Below the pieces are notes generated by a model. That model was not told the DNA's origin. It did no database searches and saw only the letters and a program-made list of their open reading frames with translations. A DNA stretch of 64,000 bases, from contig JAXIVH010000007.1 of assembly GCA_036785325.1 (NCBI GenBank), positions 14,851,849-14,915,848 on the forward strand. Direction: 5' to 3'. How positions within the stretch are numbered: position 1 is the first letter of the stretch; the number at the start of each line of letters is the position of its first letter. The translations under genes and the position numbers were made by a program. Shown here in pieces: positions 54,518 to 63,874 of this stretch. The stretch is from Urophycis tenuis. Taxonomy: Eukaryota; Chordata; Actinopteri; Gadiformes; Phycidae.

Positions 54518-55233
54518 TGCTTAGCCTTGGCCCCAAACCTGGCATGGTAGTAGCAGAGGCCGTCATCTTAGTGGCGGCGGGCTGTCACCGCAGCCGCAGT
54601 GTCTCCATAGTCCTCCAGGGGCGTGGGGGGTGCAGGGGCACCCTGGTGAGGCAGCAGGGCATGGACAAACTGCTGCCGGTTGGCCAGGAAAACCCTGTCT
54701 GCTTCTGCAGCCAGAGCGCGGTAATCCTTCGTGGAGAACAGGGGGGAACTGGCCAATGATGTGCGGACAGGCACCGGGAGCTGCCGCAGGAATACGTGTT
54801 TAAAAAGGAAAGCCGGATCAGCTGATCCCAGCACCGCCAACATTCTCTCAATCAAATCCGATGGCTTGCCGTCGCCAAGGCCATTGAAGGACAGCAGGAG
54901 GTCCGCCTTCTCTAACTCCGACAGTTCATAAAGCCTTAGCAGCAACGATTTTAGCACGTCGTACTTGCCGGCAGCCGGTGGATCCTCCAGAAGCATCATG
55001 GCTCTAGCCGTCGTGGACGCATCTAACGCCGCCACGACATGGAAGTATTTGGTTGCGTCCTGCGTTATTCCTCTTAGTTGGAACTGGGCTTCAATGTGTT
55101 GGAACCATGGCCGTGGGTTATGTTGCCAAAAGTCGGGCAGCTTTACCGTTGTGGCATATATGTTCGCCGCGACGTAAGCATCGTGCGGCGCAGGAGCCGG
55201 TGGAGCCTCACCGCCGGCACCGTTGCTGTTCAT
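54480..55233 (-). pseudogene. gag with CHCC knuckle, one in-frame stop
   Basis: ATG at 55233. The capsid-like part contains VKLPDFWQHNPRPWFQHIEA and ITQDATKYFHVVAALDAST. A TAA at 54568-54570 follows RRH; the same frame then continues with LCYYHARFGAKAKQCRKPC, a C-x2-H-x9-C-x3-C finger, and ends about 54480. CHCC Gag fingers mark CsRn1-type elements. The stop would remove the finger. Confidence 0.88.
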
Positions 55234-55239
55234 CGTGCG

Positions 55240-55255
55240 TGTTCAGGGTCACCAA
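55240..55255 (-). other. primer-binding site
   Basis: Next to the 5' LTR the element strand reads TTGGTGACCCTGAACAC. TGGTGACCC matches the 3' end of tRNA-Trp as used by CsRn1 elements; the match weakens after nine bases. Confidence 0.6.
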
Positions 55256-55424
55256 TGTGGAGAGAATGTAGTGAGACGGGAGACGAGAGCGTGTCGAGAT
55301 TGCTTTACTTCTGATCACTTGCAGTACATAAACAGAAAACGTCACCGCACCCGGAAACAACATCAGCTGCTCTTAAAGGGACAAGCCCCCTCAGGTGAAT
55401 GTCTCCATCATGTGGGTCACCACA
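55256..55424 (-). repeat. 5' LTR
   Basis: 169 bp, same borders as the 3' LTR. The two differences are C/T and A/G near the U5 end. Confidence 0.95.
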
Positions 55425-55906
55425 ATAGTATTTTTCTATTCATATTAATATTGAGCATATTAACGTTACATTTATGATCGCAACGTTAACGTCAGTTTGT
55501 TTCTTTTGACATGACGCTAAGGACGTGCTGCAGCTTGGTGCTCGGTACTCCTGCAGGTCCCCTTATCTGATGCCAGTTCACACTAGCTAAAACAATGACG
55601 TTATCCTATTTAAAAATCACACACATGGTGCATAATAATTCCCCTGGCCGGCGTCTCGTAACGTTACAACATCATCAACAACATCTTCTCAACGAGATTT
55701 ACCGTTTACCATAGGTTAGCAAGTTACCATTTGCGTTTTGGCTCGCTCACTGACAGTTCAACTTGCGTCGCGCTACGTAAAATATCGTAGGTAGGTACTA
55801 ATCCATTCCACATTGAAAAATCCTGCTACGTGATTGGACGGGGGAAAGCTCACATTGGACATGAATGAACGTGATTAGCTGACAACATTAAATCCGCCCT
55901 TATCCC
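55425..55906. other. intergenic, no feature seen
   Basis: AT-rich then CpG-containing unique sequence. The segment ATCGCAACGTTAACGTCAGT resembles 50960-50990 left of the retrotransposon, a possible old duplication. No gene. Confidence 0.45.
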
Positions 55907-56063
55907 TCCTCGTTAGTATAGTGGTCAGTATGCCCGCCTGTCATGTGGGGGCCAGCCGCGTATACCTGTAGAACGGTGACTAGCCAATCAGAATAGAGAA
56001 AAAAAATGACGGTGTGCCTGCGGGCTTTCCCACTGAATCACCGGTTCGAATCCCGGTTGAGGT
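55907..56063 (+). pseudogene. tRNA-Asp-like gene split by ~85 bp
   Basis: 55907-55951 matches the 5' part of tRNA-Asp: TCCTCGTTAGTATAGTGGTC, and an anticodon arm CCCGC-CTGTCAT-GTGGG with GTC. After about 85 unrelated bases, 56037-56063 supplies a T arm (ACCGGTTCGAATCCCGGT) and a 3' acceptor-like GAGG. The acceptor pairs only partly. This is an interrupted or chimeric pseudogene. Confidence 0.6.
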
Positions 56064-56513
56064 GAAAATGTAGGTGTTATTTTTACCTTTAGACCTTTAT
56101 ATTGAAAGGACTATAATTAAATAAGAAACACTTGACTTTAATTTTCTAAAATGAAATAGGTTTTCTAACATATACTTATGCAATGTTATGGTAGAAGTAT
56201 GTTGTAGGCTGTGCTTGTGAAAAAGTAAGTCAGGATTTCTTTCAGTAAAATCAATGAACGCACTTTTAATGAACACATAACTATTCACAATCAAACAACA
56301 ATGAACAAGAAACAATAATTAGATTAAATTAGAGCAGAATAAATATGCATAAAATATAAGAGCATTTAACAAAAGCATAAATAACTAATAAACAAAAAAA
56401 TAAATATAAATAAATAAGTATAACAAAATATGAAATATATACACAATATAAAGTAAAAAAATAAACAAATAAAATGTTAAAAATATGTTGACACTGGTGG
56501 GACCCAGCTCCAC
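56064..56513. other. AT-rich, no feature seen
   Basis: A/T-rich runs (AAATAAATATAAATAAATAA). No gene; it would be the 3' flank of the minus-strand gene to the right. Confidence 0.5.
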
Positions 56514-56677
56514 CTAGTGCTGCGTGGTTGACGTGACAGGAGTCAGAACAGGGATGTGTATCCCTATAAATAACAATAAAACTGGAAACATTGCCCCGTA
56601 ACAATACAAACTTTCAAATGCACAATAATTTGAGCAAAAACAATTAGATTGAATGAACAACAAGAAAACAGCATATA

Positions 56678-56726
<49 letters not shown>

Positions 56727-57145
56727 CTCTGTGGCCCATCTCTCATTTTCAGCTTCATAAAAGGAGGATTGACAGAATTCAGCCCAAGTCATCTCGTGAG
56801 TCATCCCCTCTGATTGATAGAGGGAAAAGACTCTGGCAGGACAATATACATATTTCCCTGCCACACCAGGGAACCCAGTATGTACATGTGGACTGTCTGG
56901 ACCCTGTTTGAGTGGCTTGTGGCAGAACCTGCAAAGCCGACCAGTCGGATGCTGCTCAAGGGCCTTCCGCTTTCCCCGCTCCTCAATGAGCCGTCTGTAT
57001 TCTGCAGAACGCTGCTTTGCAGCCTCTAGTTCACACTTAAAAAAAGGCGTCTTTGCAAAGTCCAGAAACGGCATCCGAGGGTTGGTGAGGCCTTCCTCTA
57101 CATAGGTCTGGTGCACCTTTGTAGAGCAGTAGAAGTACTTCACCT
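56514..57145 (-). pseudogene. DUF6729-like gene: C-terminal Cys/His domains
   Basis: Continues the frame of the next exon after a one-base shift at an A8 run (57157-57164 on the plus strand). Contains GEVKYFYCSTKVHQTYVEEG, then a second Cys/His unit, LCRFCHKPLKQGP and AGKYVYCPARVFSLYQSEGM. The two units resemble each other and the plus-strand exon at 48.2 kb. After WATEK the frame enters a (GT)n tract at 56680-56724, so the true stop is probably near there. Confidence 0.6.
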
Positions 57146-57770
57146 CTCCTGACTGATAAAAAAAAGTGAATGGTGGAGCCATCACCAAGATAACGGGACT
57201 TTGGTTGACCACACGCAAGACAGTTCCTCGTCCTCTTTGGCACAGGCTGCTGAAGCTGTTGCTGTTGCTTTTGCACAAGCTCCTTCACCATTTGTTCTAT
57301 CTCCCCCTTGGTTAGAGAGGACTCCTGGGTCTTACTACTTGGCGGATTCACCGGTGCAGATGGGAGGGTTACCACTGGAACGGTCACAGTTTCACTCCCC
57401 TCGGTTAGCTGATGCCAAAGTTGCTGGGTCTCCAGGAGTTTCTCTGGGCTGGTGTTTAAACATGAACTGGTGTTAGTCAGCTTGGCCAGGTGCTTCACGT
57501 ACTGTGAGAGATGATGCTTAGTGGTGGGGTGTAACAGGCTGTTAGGATCCCTGGAGGCAGCCTGTACAAGGGCAGCATACGCAGAGTCCACTTTGGTGAG
57601 CAGGTCTTTCTGGCCATGGTGCTTTGCCAGAAGGCCATCAATGGCATCCCTCATTGGCTGTGTCCAGCGAGAGTGATCCAGAACAAAAAGTAGACCACCT
57701 GCCTTGATGGGACCTGTGCATGCAGCACGTGGAGAGGCAGACCGGGGCAATGGCGGAGTCACCGGGACAG
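57145..57770 (-). pseudogene. DUF6729-like gene: penultimate coding exon
   Basis: Acceptor TTCCTTTAG at 57771. Text includes GGLLFVLDHSRWTQPMRDAI, HLSQYVKHLAKLTN, a Gln-rich coiled-coil stretch and RTRNCLACGQPKSRYLGDG, the first Cys pair of the C-terminal domain. The frame breaks at the A8 run just downstream. Confidence 0.6.
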
Positions 57771-57867
57771 CTAAAGGAAAGGAAGAGAGGGAGAGAGAAA
57801 ACAGCCAATGATTTTCACTTTGTTCCTCATGAAATAAATGTAGCATAAATATACAAAGTCAGTTATT

Positions 57868-58728
57868 TTAAGAGATGAAGAATTGAGCTAAATTATCTTC
57901 CACTTTGACAGGCTGTGCAGGTTGACTCACAGCATGTGAGTCAAGAGTAGCCACACCAAAGCGGTCATCCTGGAACATCTCCTCAGGAGCATCATCTGTG
58001 AATACCTCACAGAGAGCAGACAGATCTGAGCGATGCTCTCCCTCTCCTGCAACAGGCACCTTCTGGGACTTGTGCTTGTCCCAGTCCAGCGGGACAGGGC
58101 GACAGCCAGGCTCCAAATAATGCAGTCCAAACCTTTCTCCTGTGTCTGTGTGCGAGACACGCAAGACAGGATACTTTGCCTGGCCTGTCAGCGCCTCAGA
58201 GAGCTTATTCAGCTCCATGATCAGGACCGGATTAAAAACTGCAGGCAGCTTCACGTTAGGCAGCTTCAGGTCCACAAGGCGCTGAAAATTCCAGCGAGCC
58301 ACGCCAGTCATGCCCTGCGCCTGAAAGAGTTCTGTGGAGACCTGAGTGCCAGTGACCCATTTTGCCTGGTGAAAATGGAACCCCTCCTGCTGAGACGTGC
58401 CTCTCACAGGGATCCACAGGGGTACAGCTGCCCCCTCTCCCTTGACATGGTTCAGCTGCACTGTTCCACCATGCCTGTAAAGGATGCCCTCTCCAACCTC
58501 AGGGTCACTCAGGCAACCTCTGAGGATGTGGACCCGCTGAATCCTCCACACCTTCAGCATTGACGGCTTAAACAGCGACACACCATCTGGATCACACTCT
58601 GCATGGAATCTGTGCAGGACGCTCTCCACTCTCTCCAGCAGCTCTTTGGGGGGCGGGACCCTGGTGCGACAGTGTTCCCGGATGTGCTGCTTTGTTGGAC
58701 TAGCAGGCACAATCCCACAAAAGATGTA
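57868..58728 (-). pseudogene. DUF6729-like gene: C-terminal transposase-like core
   Basis: Contains VPASPTKQHIREHCRTRVP, LFKPSMLKVWRIQRVHILRG, and VRGTSQQEGFHFHQAKWVTG with the candidate third catalytic residue (E in SQQEGFH), then GMTGVARWNFQRLV and LHYLEPGCRPVPLDW. This is the conserved C-terminal core of a DDE-like protein family multiplied in fish. It is in a different frame from the piece just upstream. A GCT|GTGAGT donor lies near 57930. Confidence 0.7.
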
Positions 58729-59028
58729 GACCTGGGTCGCTGCAGGTCGGTCTGGTCCACAACACTAAAAGCTGCAGAGAGGAATTTGCAAATAGAGCTG
58801 TGCAGTGGATGGTGCTCTGACACGCACTCTCTAGAGAAGCGTCGCATGCAGTGAAACAAGTCCAGCTTGATATTCATGTCGCTGTTAAATTTGCTGCGGG
58901 AGGCACAGGTGTTGGGGAGGTGCCCAGAGGTTGCCTCAGCTATGATAGCCTCAGTGGTCTTCCAAGAGTCCCAGAGGAGGTGCTCCTGGGGCCCGGAGTT
59001 TGGTACCCTGAAGGCTGCACAGCAATCC
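58728..59028 (-). pseudogene. DUF6729-like gene: second catalytic region
   Basis: Acceptor GTGTGGTCAG at 59029. The exon opens GGATTGCTGT, so joining to the exon ending at 59839 restores VDR-DCC, the expected second-aspartate motif. It continues with LLWDSWKTTEAIIAE, MNIKLDLFHCMRRFSREC and FSVVDQTDLQR. Near 58730 the frame shifts by a small indel before YIFCGIVPASPTKQH. Confidence 0.7.
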
Positions 59029-59838
59029 CTGACCACACACAAAGAGAAGTTATATAATACAAGCATGCAGTTTATTTGCTTTATTTAATTTATTTGTAGT
59101 TTATTTGTCAGGGACAATGCAGTGCACATTATTACAAACATGACATGGCAAGGCCATGACACAGCTTGCAGATGTGAGTACAAATAAGGTTTGTAGCTAG
59201 ATAGCTAATTTGCAACCTCAGTCCCTGGTCAGGCTAGCTATTCTAATAAAATATAGAAGTCACCTAGACTATACAATTATACAAAGTATACAGTATACAA
59301 TACACAATTATATGCTATCTTAAAACATACTTCCTATAACATTAAAAGCATGTGCAGAAAGAGAAAACAAAAAACAATATGAGTGTGACCTATATATGCT
59401 GTGTGTGTATGTATGTGTGTTATCTATTGTGTGTTGTGATGATTACATTTATGGTTTTCCTTCAGCCAGTGTTTCAGTTGTCTGTTAAATGTTTTAAACT
59501 CAGTTTGTGTTTTTATTACTATAGGTAAGTTGTTCCACATTTGAGTTCCAATAACTGAAAAACTCGACTGGCCAAATGAAGTTTTGTGCACCTCTGCTGT
59601 GCAGTTGCCGTTCACTGCTCCTCTGGTTGCCACCCTTCTTGTGCTTATTTTTGTTACAAAAGGACATAGTACAGCAGGAGCAAGATTATTTGCACATTTA
59701 AAAATTAGTTTAAGATAAGAAAACTTCATAAAATTCTCAAAGCTTAAGAGGTTATATTTCGTTACTATGAGGCAGTGTCATAATGTCACTACACAAACAG
59801 AAATAACTGGAAAGGCAAATGTGGCTGTTGGCTCTTAC
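59029..59838 (-). other. intron of the DUF6729-like gene, with LINE remnant
   Basis: Donor GACAG|GTAAGA at 59838 and acceptor GTGGTCAG at 59029. It contains a LINE fragment (59089-59760). Confidence 0.7.
59089..59760 (-). mobile_element. LINE 3' end fragment
   Basis: A coding remnant of 101 codons (IFKCANNLAPAVLCPFVTKI, HKTSFGQSSFSVIGTQMWN, FKTFNRQLKHWLKEN), typical of the end of fish LINE ORF2, then an AT-rich 3' UTR to about 59089 (GACAAATAAACTACAAATAA on the minus strand). 5'-truncated. Confidence 0.75.
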
Positions 59839-59867
59839 CTGTCAACCCACTGGTACTTCGCTTTGGG
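59839..59867 (-). pseudogene. DUF6729-like gene: exon end after LINE insertion
   Basis: AAAGCGAAGTACCAGTGGGT then TGACAG, ending at GTAAGA. It encodes the residues before the catalytic VDR-DCC join. It is separated from the rest of its exon by the LINE at 59868-61412. Confidence 0.65.
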
Positions 59868-60113
59868 AAAAGTCAAAGTCAAAGTCAAAGTCAAAAGCCT
59901 TTATTGACATTATATGACGGTGCATACAACAAAATTTGGAGCGCTGCTCCACTGTATTAATAAAAATAAAATAATAAGACTAACAGTATAACAAAACAGA
60001 AGAAAAGAAGAAAGGACGGTAAGCTCAATATAAATAATTGTCCAAAATTTAAGGTATGTTATAATATACAATATAGGACAATATAGACAATATAATATAT
60101 ATATATATATATA

Positions 60114-61087
60114 CAGTGTTTCCTAGGGGGGTCCGGGGGCATGCCCCCCCGTGAGAAAAAAATCAGTAGATTTCATTTAAATGCATCAATCTGGTGAATT
60201 TTGAGAACCAATTTATGACATATCAATTACTGACAAATTACTTACAAACTGCTGGTACTGATATGAATGTTGATGATACAATGTGTCATACTAAATGGGG
60301 TTGAGGAGTTTTCAGAAAGCATTTATACAAAAATGACTAAAACACAGTGCTGAGCCTTTATACTACTAGTGAACTGTCAAGCGCACAGCTGGGGGGGGGG
60401 GGGGGGGTCGCGAGGACGCCTTGCCATGGCGATGGGGGGGGGGGGGAACCGAACGTTGGGGAGCCAATCCAGCCGCGAGGATTTCCCCTTATATTAAACG
60501 CTGCAGCCCACCTGTGTAGGCATATTATTGAGCTGCTAGTGAAGTTTATTTGCCTTGGTCAAATGAGTCCGCCAGAGCTAGTGAGCGGAGCGGAGCGCTT
60601 TTTTTATTTAGACGCCGGAGCAGCCGCTCTGTTCCGCTCCAGTTTCACTTCGATACCGCTCACACCACGAGTCTGAGGCATGCCCAAATCCAAACGTGTG
60701 TCTTCTTGTTGCACTTGTCTATCTATTAAAATAAATGTTCTATGACTGAAATATATTGCCGTTGCTCTTAGTTCTTTAGGATGTACGTTTTCTGTTTAAG
60801 GTGGCAATTCGTAGTAGATTATTTCTCCCTCATTTAAATTGGAGCGAGCGTGGAGCGATTTCAGTGGAGCGGCATGATTTTTAAGTGGAGCGCGGAGCGA
60901 AAATGAGCGGAGCGGTCGGACGCGATTTAGAGCGAGGAGCGGCCGACAGAACAGCCATCTGAGAGAGGAGCGGAAAATTCGCACCGCTCAGCTCTGCTCA
61001 CTAGCTCTGGTCCGGGAGGATATTGAAACTATGGCGGCCGAAATTAGACTATGGTGGTGCGCCATAGTCTCGTCAATGTGTGGGAAA

Positions 61088-61092
<5 letters not shown>
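60114..61092. mobile_element. hAT-like element inside the LINE
   Basis: Ends CAGTGTTTCC and GGAAACATTG (one mismatch as inverted repeat), flanked by TATATATA on both sides within a TA repeat, matching an 8-bp duplication. Its right end reads CAATGTTTCCCACACATTGA in reverse. The interior includes G homopolymers (60389-60407, 60434-60446) and a nested MITE. The LINE text ACAATATAGGACAATATA continues on both sides. Confidence 0.65.
60573..61009. mobile_element. MITE with GAGCG-rich interior
   Basis: Inverted ends CAGAGCTAGTGAGCGGAG and its complement with one mismatch. The body repeats GAGCGGAGCG-type motifs in both orientations. GTCCG occurs next to both ends, but no clean target duplication. 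Confidence 0.55.
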
Positions 61093-61148
<56 letters not shown>

Positions 61149-61412
61149 ACAATGTAATATAGGACAATATAAAAGGCATAAACAATCTAAAACAACACAA
61201 CACAATATATACATATATACTCTGAGGTAGAAAAGTTGCACTTTTTTTTTTTTTTTTGCGGAATTGCACATATATGATTTTGTAATTGCACATGATATAA
61301 TAGGTAGAATTGCAGTAGTTGTGACAGTTATTGCACATGATGACAGGGGTGGTGGATATGATTTATGCACCGTTCAGAGCACGGATGGCTCTGGGGTAGA
61401 AACTGTCCCTGA

Positions 61413-62605
61413 AATGTAACGGCGGGACAGCCCCTCGTACATGGGCTCCAGGGATTTGTCACTCTCTGACTGCAGCATCACCCATGACAATATCATCCAA
61501 TTCTCATTCATGATGGCATAAGATGACATAGTGCCTGATGCCAGCACCACCTTTCGGGCCACCTTACGGGTGTGGTCAGCCCTTAAGGCCTGTCCAAAAG
61601 TGCCTTGCAGCAGCAGAGTGAGGGTGTCTTCCTGCCTGTGGTACTCCTGAATGAGACAGTCAACCAGGTAGTGGGCTGAAACTGTCACTCCATACCAGCC
61701 ATCCACATCACCATACCCACCAAAGGGAGCAGGAGTTGTTGTTGTTCTCACTGCCCCTGTGATGGTTCGCTGTCCATATTGTCCACTGTCTCCATCCAAG
61801 ACATTTTTAACGGTGGACAAGTAAGCCAAATGCGCGCGCTCGTAACGGAGATGGAGAGACTCATTGAACTGATTGGCCATGTCATTGGGAGACTTTCCGG
61901 AGCGGCGCAGCTCATCCAACACAGTCTTACATATGGCCTTTCTATGTGTCAGAAAAGCTGGCAAGATGTTGCTGAAGCGGCTTGGCAGCATATCCATCCA
62001 CTGCGGTTTGTCAGCAAACCAGTACCTCTTACAGACTCTGCAACTGAGCCGAGAGGCCAGTATGTAGTACTGGCCACTTGTACCAATGATGACACGTGGT
62101 CGTCCAACACCAGATGACACCACATGGGGATTCGGACAGCCGTACAGGCATGGCAGGGTGTAGGTGTTCTTCACTCTTTCCATGATGGTGTGCTCTGGCT
62201 TCCATATGAAGAAAGGGTGAAGCTGGAAGTAGTTTGGTGATGGCAGTTCAAAGACGTTGTCAATGAGCTCAGGCTGAGGTGGATAACGCCACAAGGAGAG
62301 CATGTTCATGAGATGTCTCACTGGTCGAGAGCCTGGCCACAGTCCCAAGGCTTCCATCTCAGCTTTCATCCACATTCTGTGCTGGTGAGAGCAGTTCCAT
62401 CGGCTCACATCCTGGTCGTAGCTTGGGAGTGGTGGACCAGTAGAGCCCTCCAACTGAGCCGAGGGGTACCTTGAAGAGTCTGCTGCTGAGGGTGCAGCAG
62501 ATGCAGCAGAGACTGACGAGGGTGCTGCAGACGGGGCAGAGACCGCAAGGGGTGCTGCAGACGGCGCATAGACTGGACGGGGTGCTGCAGATGCAGTACA
62601 GACTG
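61413..62605 (-). pseudogene. DUF6729-like gene: main exon, DUF6729 and first catalytic D
   Basis: Acceptor ATCATTCCAG at 62606. After an Ala/Ser/Pro-rich lead come SRWNCSHQHRMWMKAEMEAL, the DUF6729-like part (FFIWKPEHTIMERV, CLYGCPNPHVVSSGVGRPRV, YYILASRLSCRVCKRYW, LPAFLTHRKAICKTVLDELR) with C-x3-C and C-x2-C zinc ligands, and GQALRADHTRKVARKV with the candidate first catalytic aspartate. The open frame ends at EPMYEGLSRRY where the LINE enters. No internal stop. Probably transposon-derived; whether it is a mobile element or a domesticated gene cannot be told here. Confidence 0.75.
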
Positions 62606-62846
62606 CTGGAATGATAGTGAGAAGTGGGGGAGATGGAAGAAAGGGGGACAGAGACAAAAGTTAAAGAGTGAAAAACATTACAAAATAAATAATTGACACT
62701 GAACGTCTGAGAGAGTGCAGTGTGTTAAATAGACACAGAAACTTTAAAGAGTGTACAGTGCTACGTCTGTGTGTGTGTGTGTGTGTGTTTGTGTGTGCGT
62801 GCGTGCGTGTGTGATCAAAGTGGTTGTAGGAGAACCAAAGACTGAC
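62606..62846 (-). other. intron with (GT)n
   Basis: Donor CACTG|GTCAGT at 62846, acceptor at 62606. (GT)n at 62769-62812. Confidence 0.6.
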
Positions 62847-62963
62847 CAGTGGCTGCAGAGGCTGCTCTGGAAGGACGCACTGGTCTCAAAGGTGTTGTCT
62901 TGCTTGAAGACAACCCCAAGGCAAGCAGCTCTGGAGGTACTGGCAATGGAGCCCTCACTGGAA
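62847..62963 (-). CDS. DUF6729-like gene: Pro/Ser-rich exon
   Basis: 117 nt from TTCCCACCAG to GTCAGT. It reads PVRAPLPVPPELLALGLSSS then KTTPLRPVRPSRAASAATG. Its phase fits the upstream exon (split Val codon G|TT). Confidence 0.6.
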
Positions 62964-63049
62964 CTGGTGGGAAATTAGAACACTGATCATAAACAGGCAT
63001 GTCCGTCAAGTAGAGTTAAGTTAACAGGTGTACGTGTGCTTATACCAAC

Positions 63050-63121
63050 CTGGACGTGGAGATGCGAGGGCACTAACAGGCTGGTCTGATTTTGAGAGCG
63101 TTGCTGTTGGTTTCAGCCTCC
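63050..63121 (-). CDS. DUF6729-like gene: short upstream exon
   Basis: 72 nt from CTGTGTTAG to CCAG|GTTGGT, reading RLKPTATLSKSDQPVSALAS. Phase agrees with the next exon. Low complexity; support is splice consensus and frame. Confidence 0.5.
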
Positions 63122-63841
63122 CTAACACAGGAAAAATATGTCAGTCTAATCCGCTTTAGCATTATCCCTTAGTAAATGTGACCCTGCCTGTGAAAACCCA
63201 GCCAAAGTCATTTTTGGTGATGGACCGTTTTATGATGCATAGTCACAAAACAAACAAAGTCACATGATTTTATTCAGGTAATATTAAAGATATCAAGGTG
63301 ACATTTTCAAAAAATGTTCCTTACATTATGCTTTATACATTATACTTTTATTTATGTATAAAATGGTAAATCGCCAAAAAATGACTTTGGCTGCGTTGTC
63401 ACAGGCAGGGTCACAAATGTGTTAAGTATCACCATAAATGCATGCAAACCCATAGAGCATATGTTAGGGTGTGGTATTTTGATGTATCTACACTGCATGG
63501 GTAATCTACAGCTTCATGTATCAAATTGAATGTAATTCTAGTCAAAAATATGAAAAAAGTGCTAAATATTTGCTGTACCACCTATGCATATTGGTGGTTA
63601 TTTTATGCTGTAGATCATTTAAAATACCAAACCCTTAAGTTACAGAAACAAAATAACATGCAAAACAAGAACTGAACTGTACTCACCCTCAATGATGAGC
63701 TATAAATGCCTTCAATGTTAGTAGAACAATTGAACACAAGCATTAGAACAGAGCAGAACATGGCCTAAAAAAATAAATAAATGTAGAACAGATCATCCTG
63801 ATTCATGTCAGGATCATCACTAGAATGCAGTAAGAGTAAAC
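63122..63841 (-). other. intron, no feature seen
   Basis: AT-rich. At 63200-63420 there is an imperfect inverted repeat: GTGACCCTGCCTGTGAAAAC near 63178 and TTGTCACAGGCAGGGTCAC at 63396-63414, each next to a GCCAAAGTCATTTTT-like text. This could be a degenerate foldback or MITE of about 235 bp. Confidence 0.5.
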
Positions 63842-63874
63842 CTTTGACCACTGGGACTCCAACAACTTCTGAAC
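63842..63874 (-). CDS. possible 33-nt microexon of the same gene
   Basis: CTACTTTCAG acceptor at 63875 and CAAAG|GTTTAC donor at 63841 bound 11 codons (VQKLLESQWSK or, by another phase, SEVVGVPVVK). Tentative; the gene continues beyond the window. Confidence 0.35.

Larger units (their letters stand above)
51060..55424 (-). mobile_element. Ty3/gypsy LTR retrotransposon, CsRn1-like
   Basis: 4.37 kb on the minus strand with two 169-bp LTRs (2 differences) flanked by ATAG (or ATAGT with a shared T). Order gag, protease, RT, RNase H, integrase is that of Ty3/gypsy (Metaviridae). Gag has a CHCC instead of a CCHC finger, and the primer site starts TGGTGACCC, both features of the CsRn1 group. The LTR identity implies recent insertion, but several stops and frameshifts break the coding region. 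Confidence 0.92.
59868..61412 (-). mobile_element. LINE 3' end inserted in an exon
   Basis: On the minus strand from about 61412: ISGTVSTPEPSVL, a stop, and a 3' UTR with TGCAATTACAAAATCATATA, poly-A, AATAAAGGCTTTTGAC and (TTTGAC)n at 59868-59890. A CR1/L2-type tail. It is split by an hAT element at 60114-61092. Confidence 0.75.
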
